Below, one piece after another: positions 1 through 12,000 of a DNA stretch of 64,000 nucleotides. Source of the DNA: Seriola aureovittata. Taxonomy: Eukaryota > Chordata > Actinopteri > Carangiformes > Carangidae. The DNA lies in contig NC_079373.1 of NCBI RefSeq assembly GCF_021018895.1, positions 19,165,501-19,229,500 on the forward strand, read 5' to 3'. Positions within the stretch are counted from its first letter, which is position 1, and every line of letters starts with the position of its first letter. The notes beneath the pieces were generated by a model. The model did no database searches, was not told where the DNA came from, and saw only the letters and a program-made list of their open reading frames with translations. The translations under genes were made by a program, and so were the position numbers.

Positions 1-721
1 CTCCCATGCAGTTCTGCTTTCTGTGGCAGCAGTCTCACTGACTCCTTCTCCTCTCCACCCTGTTTCACATTTCACATTGAATCAGTCTGAAAACTGGGCA
101 CAGGCTGTGAGCTTTGCATTACTCTCCATAATAATTTCAAAATCCATTATTTGTGAGTCTGCTGGAAACATTTTCCCATGAAGGCAGAAACAAATTATTC
201 TGTTTTGTGAATCAGTATGTATTTGAAAATGTAATTTTGCTCCTTGTGCTCCAGACGAGAAGTCTCGATGATGTCACCTCCTATGGATGTCATCTTTAAT
301 GAACACACTGTATGCCGACACCCTGCAGTATGTTAAAAACATACACATCTCCTCAACCAATTGCAAAAACATGGATGCAGATGTCTAGTTTTGTCCCCAT
401 GAGGTGTACAGATCAGTGTTCACACCAGTTAAAGGTGGGTGTGTGACCCATGTGAGCAGTGGGAACAGGAGTCTGTGGTGTAGGTTTACACATTCCCCAT
501 GGAAATTACTCCAGCAGGAGAGATAGAGGCAGAGATTAGGATTTCAGGTTTTTTACATGAAAAGTTGGAACATTAAATATGAAAGATGATATCTCTGCAA
601 AAAGTAGTTCCACATGCTGTTAAAACTGTGAAATATTATAGATGACTTAATGCAGTGGCTTTTGGCGTATGAATGTCATAATGCACACTGACCACACAAT
701 CTACACACACACATAGACACA

Positions 722-724
<3 letters not shown>

Positions 725-789
<65 letters not shown>
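725..789. repeat. (AC)n microsatellite
   Basis: Uninterrupted AC dinucleotides for about 65 bases. Confidence 0.99.
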
Positions 790-792
<3 letters not shown>

Positions 793-865
793 GAGTCTTT
801 CACAGCAGTTTGGTCCACACAATCCCCACTGAAACAGAATCTCCTTTTTTCAGCCAGTTATCACA

Positions 866-867
<2 letters not shown>

Positions 868-950
<83 letters not shown>
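868..950. repeat. (GT)n microsatellite
   Basis: Uninterrupted GT dinucleotides for about 83 bases, followed by a short TC run. Opposite in sense to the AC run 79 bases to its left. Confidence 0.99.
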
Positions 951-952
<2 letters not shown>

Positions 953-2295
953 TCTCTCTGTGTGAGTGTGTGTGTTGGCTATCTGAGCCAAAGGACAAGG
1001 GGCAGGGACGAGGATAGAGATGTTTGGGGGGTGTAGAGGACATGAAGGGTGGGTGGATTGTTGGGTAATGAGTCACTGGAGCCTCCTTCAAAGCCTGCTC
1101 TCCAACCCCAACACCCCCTCCAACACCCGAGCAGGGAGGTCCACTGGAATCTGGGCCCATGGGTGGAAGAGCTGAGTGGGCAGGCCACATACAGTGTGTA
1201 TATAGATGGATGACAGTAGCACACACACACACACTCTCTCACACCCATACATACACTTCTTGTGTCTCTAACTAGGGTCAGAATCTTGCCACAGAGGACG
1301 TGGCCCCTGTAACAAAGGCTCCTACTGTAGAAAATCTGAAGGGTGCATGTACAGTGTGTGCTTGTCCGTACTTTGTGTAAGTGCAATGTAATTTATTATC
1401 TTTCCATAGTGAGCTGGTACACACACTGTAAAACAGTGTGCGTGAGGATGGCTGAAAAGAAATTCCCTCTCTTGTTTGTCAAGTAAGATATTTGGTGTTT
1501 TTGTGTGTCTGCGAGTTTCTAATGTTAATGTAATTTCCTTTGGTTTTATTCAATTTCATGCTGCGCCCCGACACACTGTCTTGTAATGCCTTTCAATGTG
1601 CAAATTCGACCCAGAGACACAAGTGTGTTTGTTCGTAAACACAACAACCTGCTGGCAACAAACTCCCTTGTGTCATATCTCTGTGTTAATGCTGATGCTG
1701 ATCCTGGTAGCAAGTATGACGTCTGTAAAGGATTTCAAACACACAGAGACAGCAGCTGTGACCTCATGTCACAGCTTTCTCTCCCCTGTTTATTGGATCA
1801 CCAGCAACTGTTTGACTTACAGACGGAAATGAGAACAGAAGACAAGAGAAGACAAGAGAAGCTCTATACATAGACTTAATTTACATACCATACAACCTCA
1901 TGTACCTACAGAACCACATGCATGCTGTATAGGTCAAAGGTCACTCCTCTGTTCACGTTATGTGATAAAAAATGATATATTTCTCTCTCTTCTGTGAGTA
2001 TTCTCTTTTTGTTTGAACAGACAGAACATGTTGGCCTTTTTTTTTTCCAAGTAGGATTTAAGTGTGGTGTTGATGGGTGTGTAGTGATAAATCCCCTCTG
2101 AGCAAGTGTGTGATTGTCTCGTTAAACTGTGGGACAGGATAAGTGCTCAGGGACAAGATTCGGCAAGAGCAGCAGCTCTACATGGAAACCCCACACACAG
2201 GCAGTGCCGCCAACATGGCAACAAACCAAAGCGTGACACTGTACAGCTTGTAATAACTGTATTTGCAGGTTGTATAATGGCTGGTTCGTCACCCG

Positions 2296-2339
2296 CTAAG
2301 TTATAATACAGGTAAATCACTACCTGTATTATAACTTAG
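2296..2339. repeat. perfect inverted repeat, 19-base arms
   Basis: Arm CTAAGTTATAATACAGGTA at 2296-2314, spacer AATCAC, exact reverse complement at 2321-2339. Not associated with a gene end that I can see. Confidence 0.97.
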
Positions 2340-3727
2340 TGAGAGATTGTTCATTATCACACCTTACTATTTTTGACATTTCTCCCCTACTCTGTGGACA
2401 AATCGTTTTTTTTCATGGAGGTAAAAATGAAAAAGATCCTCCCTGAATCCTCAGCTGTCTGTGTTTTAACAGGTCATGTCTACCTGTCTGCACAAGAAGG
2501 CCACCCCGCATCCTTCTCCTCACATGATGTGGGTGGCTGGCATGGCAACAGACAGGCAGGGCATTGCTACAGCCACCCCAACACATCAGTACTTGCCTGG
2601 AAGAGTTTTTCAAAGTGAAACTTAATTATTCATCCTTTGAATCATCAAAGGCCAAGTTTCATGAATTGTTTGAGTTTAGTTTCATTACCTCCTCAAGGAA
2701 ACAGAACTGGTGAGGTTCAGTAAAAACTAAATAAATATATAAAGTTAGACAGATTGTCTTACAGTGCTCCACATCAGGGTCTGCAATGGAATACAGGTAG
2801 AGACCCAAATTCACAGCACAAAAATGATTGGTTTGAATTCAAAGATGTTTTGTCTCCTTAAGTACTAATAATGTAGTTGTTGGAACTTCTGTAGTTCCAT
2901 GGCAACTGAGCAAACTACATCAACTGATGATGACCATGTGTTATTGTCAAAACCTCCACAACAAGCAAGGAAGTGGACTTCATTCATAGAAGATACCGTT
3001 TTGTAAAAATTATTTAAAAAAAAAGAAATATTCAAGTAAAGCACAAGTACTTCCTGTAAATATGCTAATTAAGTGCAGTACTTTAGTTATTGTACTCAGT
3101 CACAATGAATCATTGTCAGAGTCAGACAAAAAGTTGCTCCCTGCATTACAGGGCTACTGGTAAAATGAAGAGCTCAGCAGTGACTTACTGATTTACTTAG
3201 TGGAGTCAACCTGACACCATCTGATCTTGTGCAGCAAAGATAAAGAAATAGCCATGACACACATCGCCTCAGGGTGTCCCAGACTGCCGCAGACTGCCAG
3301 ACTGCCTCCCTCGTCCTCTGGAAGGCAAGTCTGGACAAGTTCTCTGTTTGCGCCTCCCTCTTGCCTTTCAACAAGATTCACTTATTCGGGACAGGCCCGA
3401 GCTGCAACAGAGCGGCGGCAACCGACAGAGCAAACATCCAACCTGACTCCTGCTGCACCTCGGCCAAAACAATCAGGACACACCCTGATGCAGCTGGCCA
3501 CTCACTCAGTTTACCTGGGGATAAAATACAGAGGAGGAGGAGAGGGTGGGGAGGGCATAGATCATAGAGAGATAATAAAAGGATTGTTTTTTGTCTAAGC
3601 ATGGCTGAGTAATGTGGAATAAAAGATGAAAAACATCCCTTATATTACTGTACATAATACGATCAGATTTAGTTTAACATTTTTGTGAAATAAGCCTGTG
3701 AATATTCTCATTTGTCCAGGTCATAGT

Positions 3728-3921
3728 ATCCTAAAGGAGTTTTAAATCGAAAAAACCACTGGACTTGGTTATTTGTCTGGGAAGACAGTCCCAGCCTGGT
3801 CAGATGCGTACATGAACTGATGAAGCCTCTTGGATGAGAGGTGAAACGTCTTCCCGGACAAATAACCAAGTCCAGTTGTTTTTTCGATTTTTTTTTTTTC
3901 GATTTAAAACTCCTTTAGGAT
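3728..3921. mobile_element. fold-back repeat element
   Basis: Left arm (3728-3786) beginning ATCCTAAAGGAGTTTTAAAT is nearly the reverse complement of the right arm (about 3847-3921), which carries an extra T-run of about 12 bases. The centre reads GATGAAGCCTCTTGGATGAG, a word I know as recurrent in fish genomes. Non-coding, probably a non-autonomous fold-back transposon. Confidence 0.75.
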
Positions 3922-4389
3922 TTTTGTGAAATGCGTCTGTTCGCTTTCTTGCCGAGAGTTAGAAGATTACTCATTACTACATGTTATATTTGAAGCTTTG
4001 ACATGTCATAATACAGGTTACATAATACTTTACTTTACTTAACACAACAAATTTCTTCTATGTTTACAGCTTTTTAATACTTCATATAAACTTAATAATA
4101 TGAGTATCATCAATGCATTCATTAAATTTTGTAATTAGTACATGTTTATTTGGTTAAACTAATATTTGGATCCTAATGAGACAACATGAACATGAACAGT
4201 TCATGTTGTTGATGTATGGTCTGTCTTGCATTATTTAGGGTCTTGTGTAGCCAGAAGAGGCTGTACCCCTATGTTGTTCATGTTGCAGTGGTGCTGGTAT
4301 CCACAATGACGCCAGCTCAACTGAAGATGAAACTTCTGTATCTGATAAGGGGTAAAAGGAGTGGGGTTAGGGTGAGGGGGTTAAGGTGG

Positions 4390-4610
4390 GTCAAGTCAAG
4401 TCAATGTTATTTATATAGTGCCAAATCATAACAGAACATAACGATTGGAGGACATAACAGTTATCTCAGGGCACTTTTCATATAGAGCAGATCTAGGCCG
4501 TACTTTCAAATATTAATCACAGACAATTCCCTCCATGAGTAAACACTTGGCAACAGCGGCAAGGCAACATTTTCCTTTTAACAGGAAGAAATCTTGAGCA
4601 GGGGAGAGGG
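4390..4610 (+). repeat. degraded fish interspersed repeat
   Basis: TTATTTATATAGTGCCAAAT, then GGGCACTTT, CACTTGGCAACAG and TTTAACAGGAAGAAA follow in the order of a very common percomorph repeat known to me from memory. A CA microsatellite abuts its right end. Confidence 0.6.
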
Positions 4611-4611
4611 G

Positions 4612-4616
<5 letters not shown>

Positions 4617-4677
<61 letters not shown>
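4617..4677. repeat. (AC)n microsatellite
   Basis: About 60 bases of uninterrupted AC, following the degraded interspersed repeat. Confidence 0.99.
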
Positions 4678-4680
<3 letters not shown>

Positions 4681-7499
4681 CAGTTCCCGCATACTGGGAA
4701 CTGGGCATAACCATCAAGTATTCAGCCAAGCCATAGTTTAAAGAATATTTTATATTTGAAAATTGTTAACATGGCTCACAGGTCAGGTAAGAGGGTCCCT
4801 TAGAATTTTGCTTAGGGCCCCAGGGAGGTCAGCACCAGCTCTGTCGGCAAAGTAACAGAAACAATAAAAAATAAAAAAAATAGATGAAGTCTGGTTGATG
4901 TCATGTTGCTCCACTTCCGTCTGACTCAGTGATGTTTGAATGTTCCCCGCACTGTTTCTGTTGATTCTGGCTGTGAGTGGGATAGTGTATTTGACCAGAG
5001 AGCAGTTTACACCCTTCATTCATCCGGTGCCAGGAGATGTAAACACACACCAACACACATGGACACAGACAAAAGAGCGATACACATGAGGTTGTTGGAG
5101 GTGTTACAAACTCAATATGTCACACACAAGCTCAAAGAATGATGGAGTGCTTACTGCCTGGAAAATAAACACACACACACACACACTCCCGTGGCCTAAT
5201 TTGGACTGTCACTCCTTCCATCAGTCCCACACACACTGTCAGACAACACAATGGTCCAGTGTGCACCCACTCAAACATCCAACTAACTCTGGAGAATGGA
5301 AACAAGCTACGGAGGAGGAGATTACCCCTTGATCTTTACCCTGCTACCAAGCTGCCCACTCTGCTGCTTTTCTCCTCGTCTTCACCCAGTTCGCCTCTCT
5401 TGTAGAAAGAAGACGATACACATAGCTTGTCAAGACCTGGGCAAGAGATGATACAAACATGGATTTGTGTGGAGATATACAGTTGAATCTGACCTGTTAT
5501 TGGCACAGTAAAGTTTGGATATAAAACCTTTGTTTCAGTCGGTATCCGCCCCTCTGACCTTATTATAAAGTGGAGAAAGTAGGAAGAATTCATCTACAAG
5601 GGCTCAGTGAGTCAGAGCCAAAATGGAAACTACAATCATTGAATTTCATTTTGTTTCACAGTCACTTAAAGACAAAACTGGCAGTATAATGTGACATTGC
5701 TGCAGGCTATATCATTTTAGACCTCAGTATGATACAGAGTTAGTTTTTGATGGTTAAAAGTTTTTATTGAGTTCAGAGTTCAGATCAGGTTGAACCACAC
5801 CAAAGGCTAGTAACAGCGAGCATTAACCACAAACACATTCCACGTCAGTAATTTAATCTGTTTGGATAGACCTGACACTTTGATATGACAGATATTCACC
5901 TCATCACACTTCAAAGATTTTCTCTAGAGAGCAGACTGCAGTAACGAGGCTCTAATGTTGTTGTGACATCACTCACATCAATACATGTAGAAACAAGAGG
6001 AAATGAAGGACAGTTTAACATGAAAAAAAACTATATGTGAAGACACAGATCCTGTTTTAATTTGTGCATAAATTATTACTTAACATTACGAAATTAGAGT
6101 GTGATAGATGTTTTGGTGTATGTGACTATGCTAATTCATCTGTGTCATAGCTTTTGATTTCAAAGAAAAGGTGGCATGACTGCACTGTCATCCTGAGACT
6201 GCAATGTGATTTACCAAAACTGTGCCAGCAGTTTTCCTTGTCGGTCTCTTGTCCAAGTGAGCAGAAGAAACCACCAAAAATACAAAGATTGAAAATATCC
6301 AGTTACTGTACATCTACTTTACCTCGTCTATTGTAATTTAGAAGATCTTTTTTGTCTGGGTGCTTTTACTTTTTGGGTTGTTTAAGTTAAGTTGGGAATG
6401 TTGCTTTATCTAAGATTTATGGGCAAGGAATTTTGCTCGCTCGTTGACACACATTCCTTATTAAGTGTTGTCGGCTTCCCAGTAAGCATCATAAACTGGG
6501 CAGCTGCAGGCTCATTCACTGTTACGACAGGCAGCAGAAATTAGCAAAAAGAAATTGTAATTTCCAACTGAATCCAATTTATCTTTATTTTTCTAAGACC
6601 TAACTTGGTAACTTTGAATATTTAAAAAAAAAAGAAATTAGCTTGTTTTACATTTACAAATATCGTAATTTTACCTCTACTTAAAATATAAGTAGAATAA
6701 CTCGGTGTTGTTTGTGAATAGTACTTGAACATCAGTCGCTCTAAAGGCCTCCTGCACTGTGGGGAGGCTCCTAAACACAATCTGGTTACCCTCACTGGGG
6801 CTTAAATCTGTGTGTGTGGCAGATCTGTTGATCCATGTGGCGTCTACCAAGAGATTTTCACCTGCTCAGGTTCAACCCTCAGGCCTGTGCCCAAGGCTCT
6901 ACACAGTAACTGTATCAGTCAACCACTTGTCACAGTTCTCATGTCATTTGTGCAAAAAATGTTGCCCCCCCCACCCCCATCGTTGTTAAATCTTTTGTGT
7001 GGGCTGCTGTATGGATCTTTGTTGCATCTAGGGATTTGAAGATCTTTGTCGTAGCCTTCTAGTTTTGTCTAGTCTAACATTGTCTTTCATTTGAAGCCAT
7101 TGCCTGGAATTATCAGCCTGACTGCTGCAGTCTAGATATAATGAATAGTTTGGTTAACACAGTGACGAGACCTTGGTTAAGTCACATCAACATCTCCCTC
7201 TAGTGGAGGATACTCAGCAACAAATTTCTTGTGTAAAGTGTAAGAGTTCTCATTGTTTTTAAGCCCAGTGGATACAATTTTCTTTTATAATGAGAGTCAA
7301 GTCAGCGGCCGGGTTAAAATGTTTTACTGTAGTGCTACAGTATGCAACAGGTATGAATGAAAACATCGGGCAACATCATGTTCTCTGTAGTTTCGTTCCA
7401 TATGACAAAAATATCTGGCATGTAGAATCCCAACAACATGGCAGTAGAGTAGAAAACGGGAAAATAAAGAACAGAATAAACAAATTAAAAGTGTGAATA

Positions 7500-8957
7500 A
7501 AAGCATTCAAAGAGTCGACGTCCTTCTTGTGCTCTCCGATTCTCTCCCGTCGGGTAGATCAGTACTGGCAACGGAGACTGAAATTCTAGGGCTAAAAACC
7601 AAGATCACAGACTTGGCTCTGTTTAGCACAACTCGTAATGGCTTACTCGCACACATGTGCTCCCTCACACTGACGCATACGCACATACATACACAAGTAT
7701 GATGAACCCACACAACCATGGGAGAGTGATTGTCACCCCTGGTCTCCGTCCTCCAAGCTGAATTAGATTAGGAAAGTCAAGGTTAATCACCCAATAAATA
7801 CATTCTGAAATCTCTTTTTGAAACAATAACTGCCAGACAAATATATACAAACTGATTAAAAGAATAAACAAGCAACTCATTACTAAGTGTTTACATCTTA
7901 AAACAGTCACTTGAACATGGTGTGAACCAAGATGCACACACACAAACTCCTCCTATTAGGCCTAAGTATCCGATTTTTTCCTTGTTTTTCCACTTGTTCT
8001 CTCTTTCTTCCTCCACATTCTGCTTCTTTATGTAACTGATTGTACACACTAGTGTCGTGGTCTAGACCAAAGCAGTGCTATGCTATTATCCGTTCAGTTA
8101 CAGCACTACAGGCACACAAATTCAAAGACACTCTGTTTGGCTCTCTGCCCTGCCTCATCCCCATGATCCTTCCTTCCTGCGTGTCACTACGAACACACAG
8201 TGCTCCCTGTAAACAAGTACTCTTTGATCTTTCAGATTATAAATACTGTTTTGGTAAAATCATCATCATTAAAAGACGAGACAGAGTGTATTTGAGCGTA
8301 CATCGATACAAAACACAAAGAATTGCACTGTTGGAAGATTTTCCTTCTTCGTTTGTTTACGTTGTGTTTTTCTTCTTCTTCTTCTTCTTCTTCTTCTTTT
8401 TGGCTTCAGCGTTAAGGCCCAAAATCTGGAGTGGAAGGGGAAAAGGAGAAGTCCAAGCGGTGATCTGCCTGCGCCCATAGGGCCTACTGTAGGTACGAAC
8501 AACACACATACAAGCACACTCACAGATAAACAGTATTGCAGGGCAATATAAAAAGACACTAAGGAATGGTGAAACATCCTCTCTGTCATTTCATTTTGCA
8601 AAATCATTCTTCATCTTCATCATACATATCATCTTTTTGTTCAAAATCTTTTTAGCCGTGCTTGTCTCTCATCCCTCCTTTCCTGTCCAAAGTGCATGGG
8701 TGCCGGTGCTGTTTCAGTCTGGCTACACTAGGGGGTGCCGTTCCTCTCTGCAGATGACTGACAGGCGGTGGCTGTGGCTGTGTTTATTGCTATAATGTCC
8801 GTGCTCTTCCCCTCTCAGAGGAAACAAAGGGACAAAGTTGCTCTCCTGACACTGATCTGAGGTCTCTCTGGCCCCATTGCTGATTAGAGTCTGTGCTTTT
8901 TGGAGGGATCTAATGCCAGATCAGTGCCAGAGGGAAACTCCTCCCTGAGCAGTGGGC
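7500..8957 (-). other. osbpl5: osbpl5 3'UTR and downstream flank (end not determined)
   Basis: The 3'UTR must begin at 8957 and run leftwards. A possible polyadenylation hexamer (AATAAA, minus strand) is at 8783-8788, only about 170 bases after the stop; the true end may be further left. The stretch contains a TTC/GAA run and no protein I recognise. Left boundary is a guess. Confidence 0.4.
8371..8397. repeat. (TTC)n / (GAA)n microsatellite
   Basis: Nine TTC units on the plus strand, so GAA on the osbpl5 strand, about 560 bases after the stop codon and so possibly in the 3'UTR. Confidence 0.97.
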
Positions 8958-9093
8958 TCAGGTGAAGACGTAGTTGAGGAGGAGCTGAGAGAGGAGCATA
9001 ACACACAGGATGAGACAGTGACGGCCTGTTAGCGACACGCTGTCGTCTGTCGCCCTCTGACGAGCCAGCTGACGGCTCAGGGCCACCAGGTTC
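8958..9093 (-). CDS. osbpl5: osbpl5 coding exon 21 (C-terminal ER anchor, stop)
   Basis: Residues 825-869 and the stop at 8960-8958. After [14 protein letters not shown] comes the hydrophobic segment [18 protein letters not shown] (851-868) at the extreme C-terminus: a tail anchor that holds ORP5 in the ER membrane with the rest of the protein in the cytosol. Confidence 0.93.
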
Positions 9094-12000
9094 CTACAGG
9101 GAGAGAGAGGGGTCAGGGTGAACAAGTGTCTAACACAGTTGAGCAACAGTGTATAAAAACCTGGGGGACAGGAATCCTCAAGGGGTCCCCAGATAAAACG
9201 TATGGGTCTCAAGATGACGCAAAGGATCGGGCAATTTAAGACTTTTAGTTATGTTCTGGATACAATCCTTCAATTATAGTGATCTAAGAAGGAAAAGCCA
9301 CCCTTTGGTTGACCGGTTCAAAGTTCATGTCCACATTAATGAATGTGTGTAATAAAAATTTTAAATAAATTAATAAAAACAGACTTTCCTGCATTTTCAT
9401 TTGGTGAAACCTTTTCTGTATTTAAACTGTATGTCCATTTTCCTTGAGTCAACACAAAATGTACCCTGCTGTCTTCATGAACGCGCGTGTGTGTAAATGT
9501 GTGTTCTTTTCACCTCTGAATATCCTGCTGCGACTTCTGTATAGACGTGATGGAGGCCTCTATCAGGGCGATTTCCTTCACCTCTTTACTGCACCGTGCA
9601 CACTGGTTTGAAAACCCTGGGCACATGACAGACCGGAACATAAGACTTAGGTCGCACAATAAAAAGACGTCTGCGAGAGTGAGTGTGTGTATGCACCTCA
9701 CCTTCATTGTCCGAGGACTCGTGTGTGGGTTCTGGCGTGGTGCTGCTGCTCTCCGTGTTCTGGCTGCAGCTGGACGGCTGGCTGCTGGCCTTCCTGTGCT
9801 TCCCATTCACCTCAGCCTGGGGAGAGGCAGAGGAGGCTTACTTTTAAATAGTTCAAACTTCACAGATGACATATTGAAAGTGAACTGCTGGTTCATGCAC
9901 CACGATAACAGCTGGATCAAGATGGCAATCTAGCTGTCTGGGCATCACCGCAGCAAATAACAAGTGACAAAGAAAATGGCTGATTGTGCTTGTTGGTAAT
10001 TTTAGAGCACTGAAATGTCAGGGGCAGTCTGGCTTGAAAGTGAAGCAGCTTTCATTTTGACAAAATGTCAATGACAAAGCATCGATAATACAGCAATACA
10101 CCTCTAGTTTTGGTGGTGTGTGACTGGTCTGGCTAACCTTCTGTTGGCTGGCCCAGCTGTGGCTGTAGGAGAGTCCGTTGTGTTGTCTCTGGCTTTTCTC
10201 ATGCGTCTGAATCACTCCGTCCTTCTCAAACTGAACCAAAGAGCGCTCAGGGTCCCACGGTCGCGTGCTGCCAAACATGACGATATATTAAGCTGCAGAT
10301 GCAGTGTAATTTAAATCTGAACACGTCATTATTATCTTATTATCACGTTTTTCCTCTCCTTACTCTACAGCTCAATCCTTGTTTTAGTGACCTGGTGTGC
10401 CTGTGTTTTATTTGCTTGGTGTGTGTGTGTGTGTGTGTGTGTTCGTACTCCAGGTGCCTGTAGGTCCACTCGGAGGTGACAGGGTCCTGATGGAAAAGTC
10501 GTGGGTTCCAGGGTTTTTCTCCTCTCTCCCTGGACTCTCTCCGCTGAGCTTCCTCCAGCACAAACTTCTCCTGGGTGGCCCGCAGCTGGTCCCGATCCAT
10601 GATGGCACTGGTCACATGCTGCCACAGTCTGCCAAGACAGCGAAATCAGATGGAAATGAGGTAAATGCTTCGTAAATGTTGTTGAAGTCATGATTTATCT
10701 TACTAGTTACCTGTCCTGTCTATTGGCAAGTCAACGTTTGTTGTGAGAAAGGTCTTTTATGGAATTTTCATGCTTGTTTACTCCTTTCTAATCAATTGTT
10801 GACACAGTGATTGACAAACATATTTGCGTAGCTCACCTTTCAGACTCAAACTCTCCCTGTTGCTCCATCTGTACAACTTGTCTCTTGAGGCGGCTGCTGC
10901 GGATGTCTGTACTTGGGTTCCACAGCGTCTCCTGCTGGCCTGAGCGCTTCTCGTGAATGAACACCTCGCTGTCCTGATTACAACAAAGACAACAAAATGT
11001 TCAGGCCCGTCATCCAAACCAATTCATCACATAGACATCATCATCACATACTAATTGTGCCTATCCATGTTCATCTATAATGAATAATTTTCAGATCATG
11101 TAGTCAAACCTTTCCCAGTATTTCAGACAATCACTGTGTCTCTGGCCGACTGTGAGAGCCATCTAAACAGGGTCTTCTATTTGTTGTGTCTCCCTGCTGC
11201 TCCTAAACCTCTAATTACCAATTCTGCCACTAATTACTACAGAGAATTACTGAATAGTCATTGGCAGGGAGTAAGAGGCAGAGAGGGATAGAGACTGGAG
11301 TCGTCAGGCAGGAACAGGAGTTTAAAACTCACCCAGTGTCCATCAACAGTGGCCAGCAGCTCCTCTCCCACAAAGATCTTCCCGCTGATCTGATTCACAG
11401 AGCAGGAGCCTCCAAGGAAAGGCTGCAATGAAAGTCAACAAACTCCTTTACTAAAACAGCTCAAAAAGTATCACTTGCGAACTAGTCAACCAGCTACTAT
11501 AAAGTAAGAAAAAATAACAAAATCAAACAAAGTTCACAAACATGTTGGTCTTAACAACATTTTTAACTATACAATACAAAAATATACCTTTAGTTTGAAC
11601 TCCAGCTCTGTGAAACATTTTGTTTTCTCACACTCAATGGTAACCTTCCCACCTAGCTCCAGTGTCATAGTGCCATACAGGATACCTACAGGAGACAGTA
11701 TTACAGCATCAGATCAACAGCACATCAACGCACACGATCAAAAACTCCTGTTGTAAGTGCAGAGATATATGATACCTGTGTTACAATACGTTACTGACTA
11801 TAATTTATTTAAAACTTACAGCCCACATATGATTTGCTGCAGTAGACAGATCTGTGGTGAATGAATTTGTATATTAAGCACCTGTACTCGCTGTACTGTA
11901 CAGTAGCCATGTTTAGTAATTCAAGTGTGACACCGAGGACTGTCATTAATGTAACAGCATCAAGAGGAACATCAACACAGAAAATTGACCTTTTGTTCTG

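Larger units (their letters stand above)
1..7499. other. intergenic DNA with repeats
   Basis: No coding exon recognised on either strand. The stretch holds long CA and TG runs, a 19-base-arm inverted repeat, a fold-back element and a degraded interspersed repeat (listed separately). Open frames present are short and low-complexity. Confidence 0.6.

Noticed and set aside
8040..8480. Plus-strand open frame of 146 codons
   Set aside because: Antisense to the osbpl5 3'UTR and kept open partly by the TTC microsatellite, which translates as a Phe run.
9602..9702. Donor at 9697 with acceptor at 9602 as the main osbpl5 exon 19-20 junction
   Set aside because: Also in frame, but the donor GTGCAT is much weaker than GTGAGG at 9702, and the acceptor at 9616 fits that stronger donor in frame. 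Kept as a possible alternative in findings.
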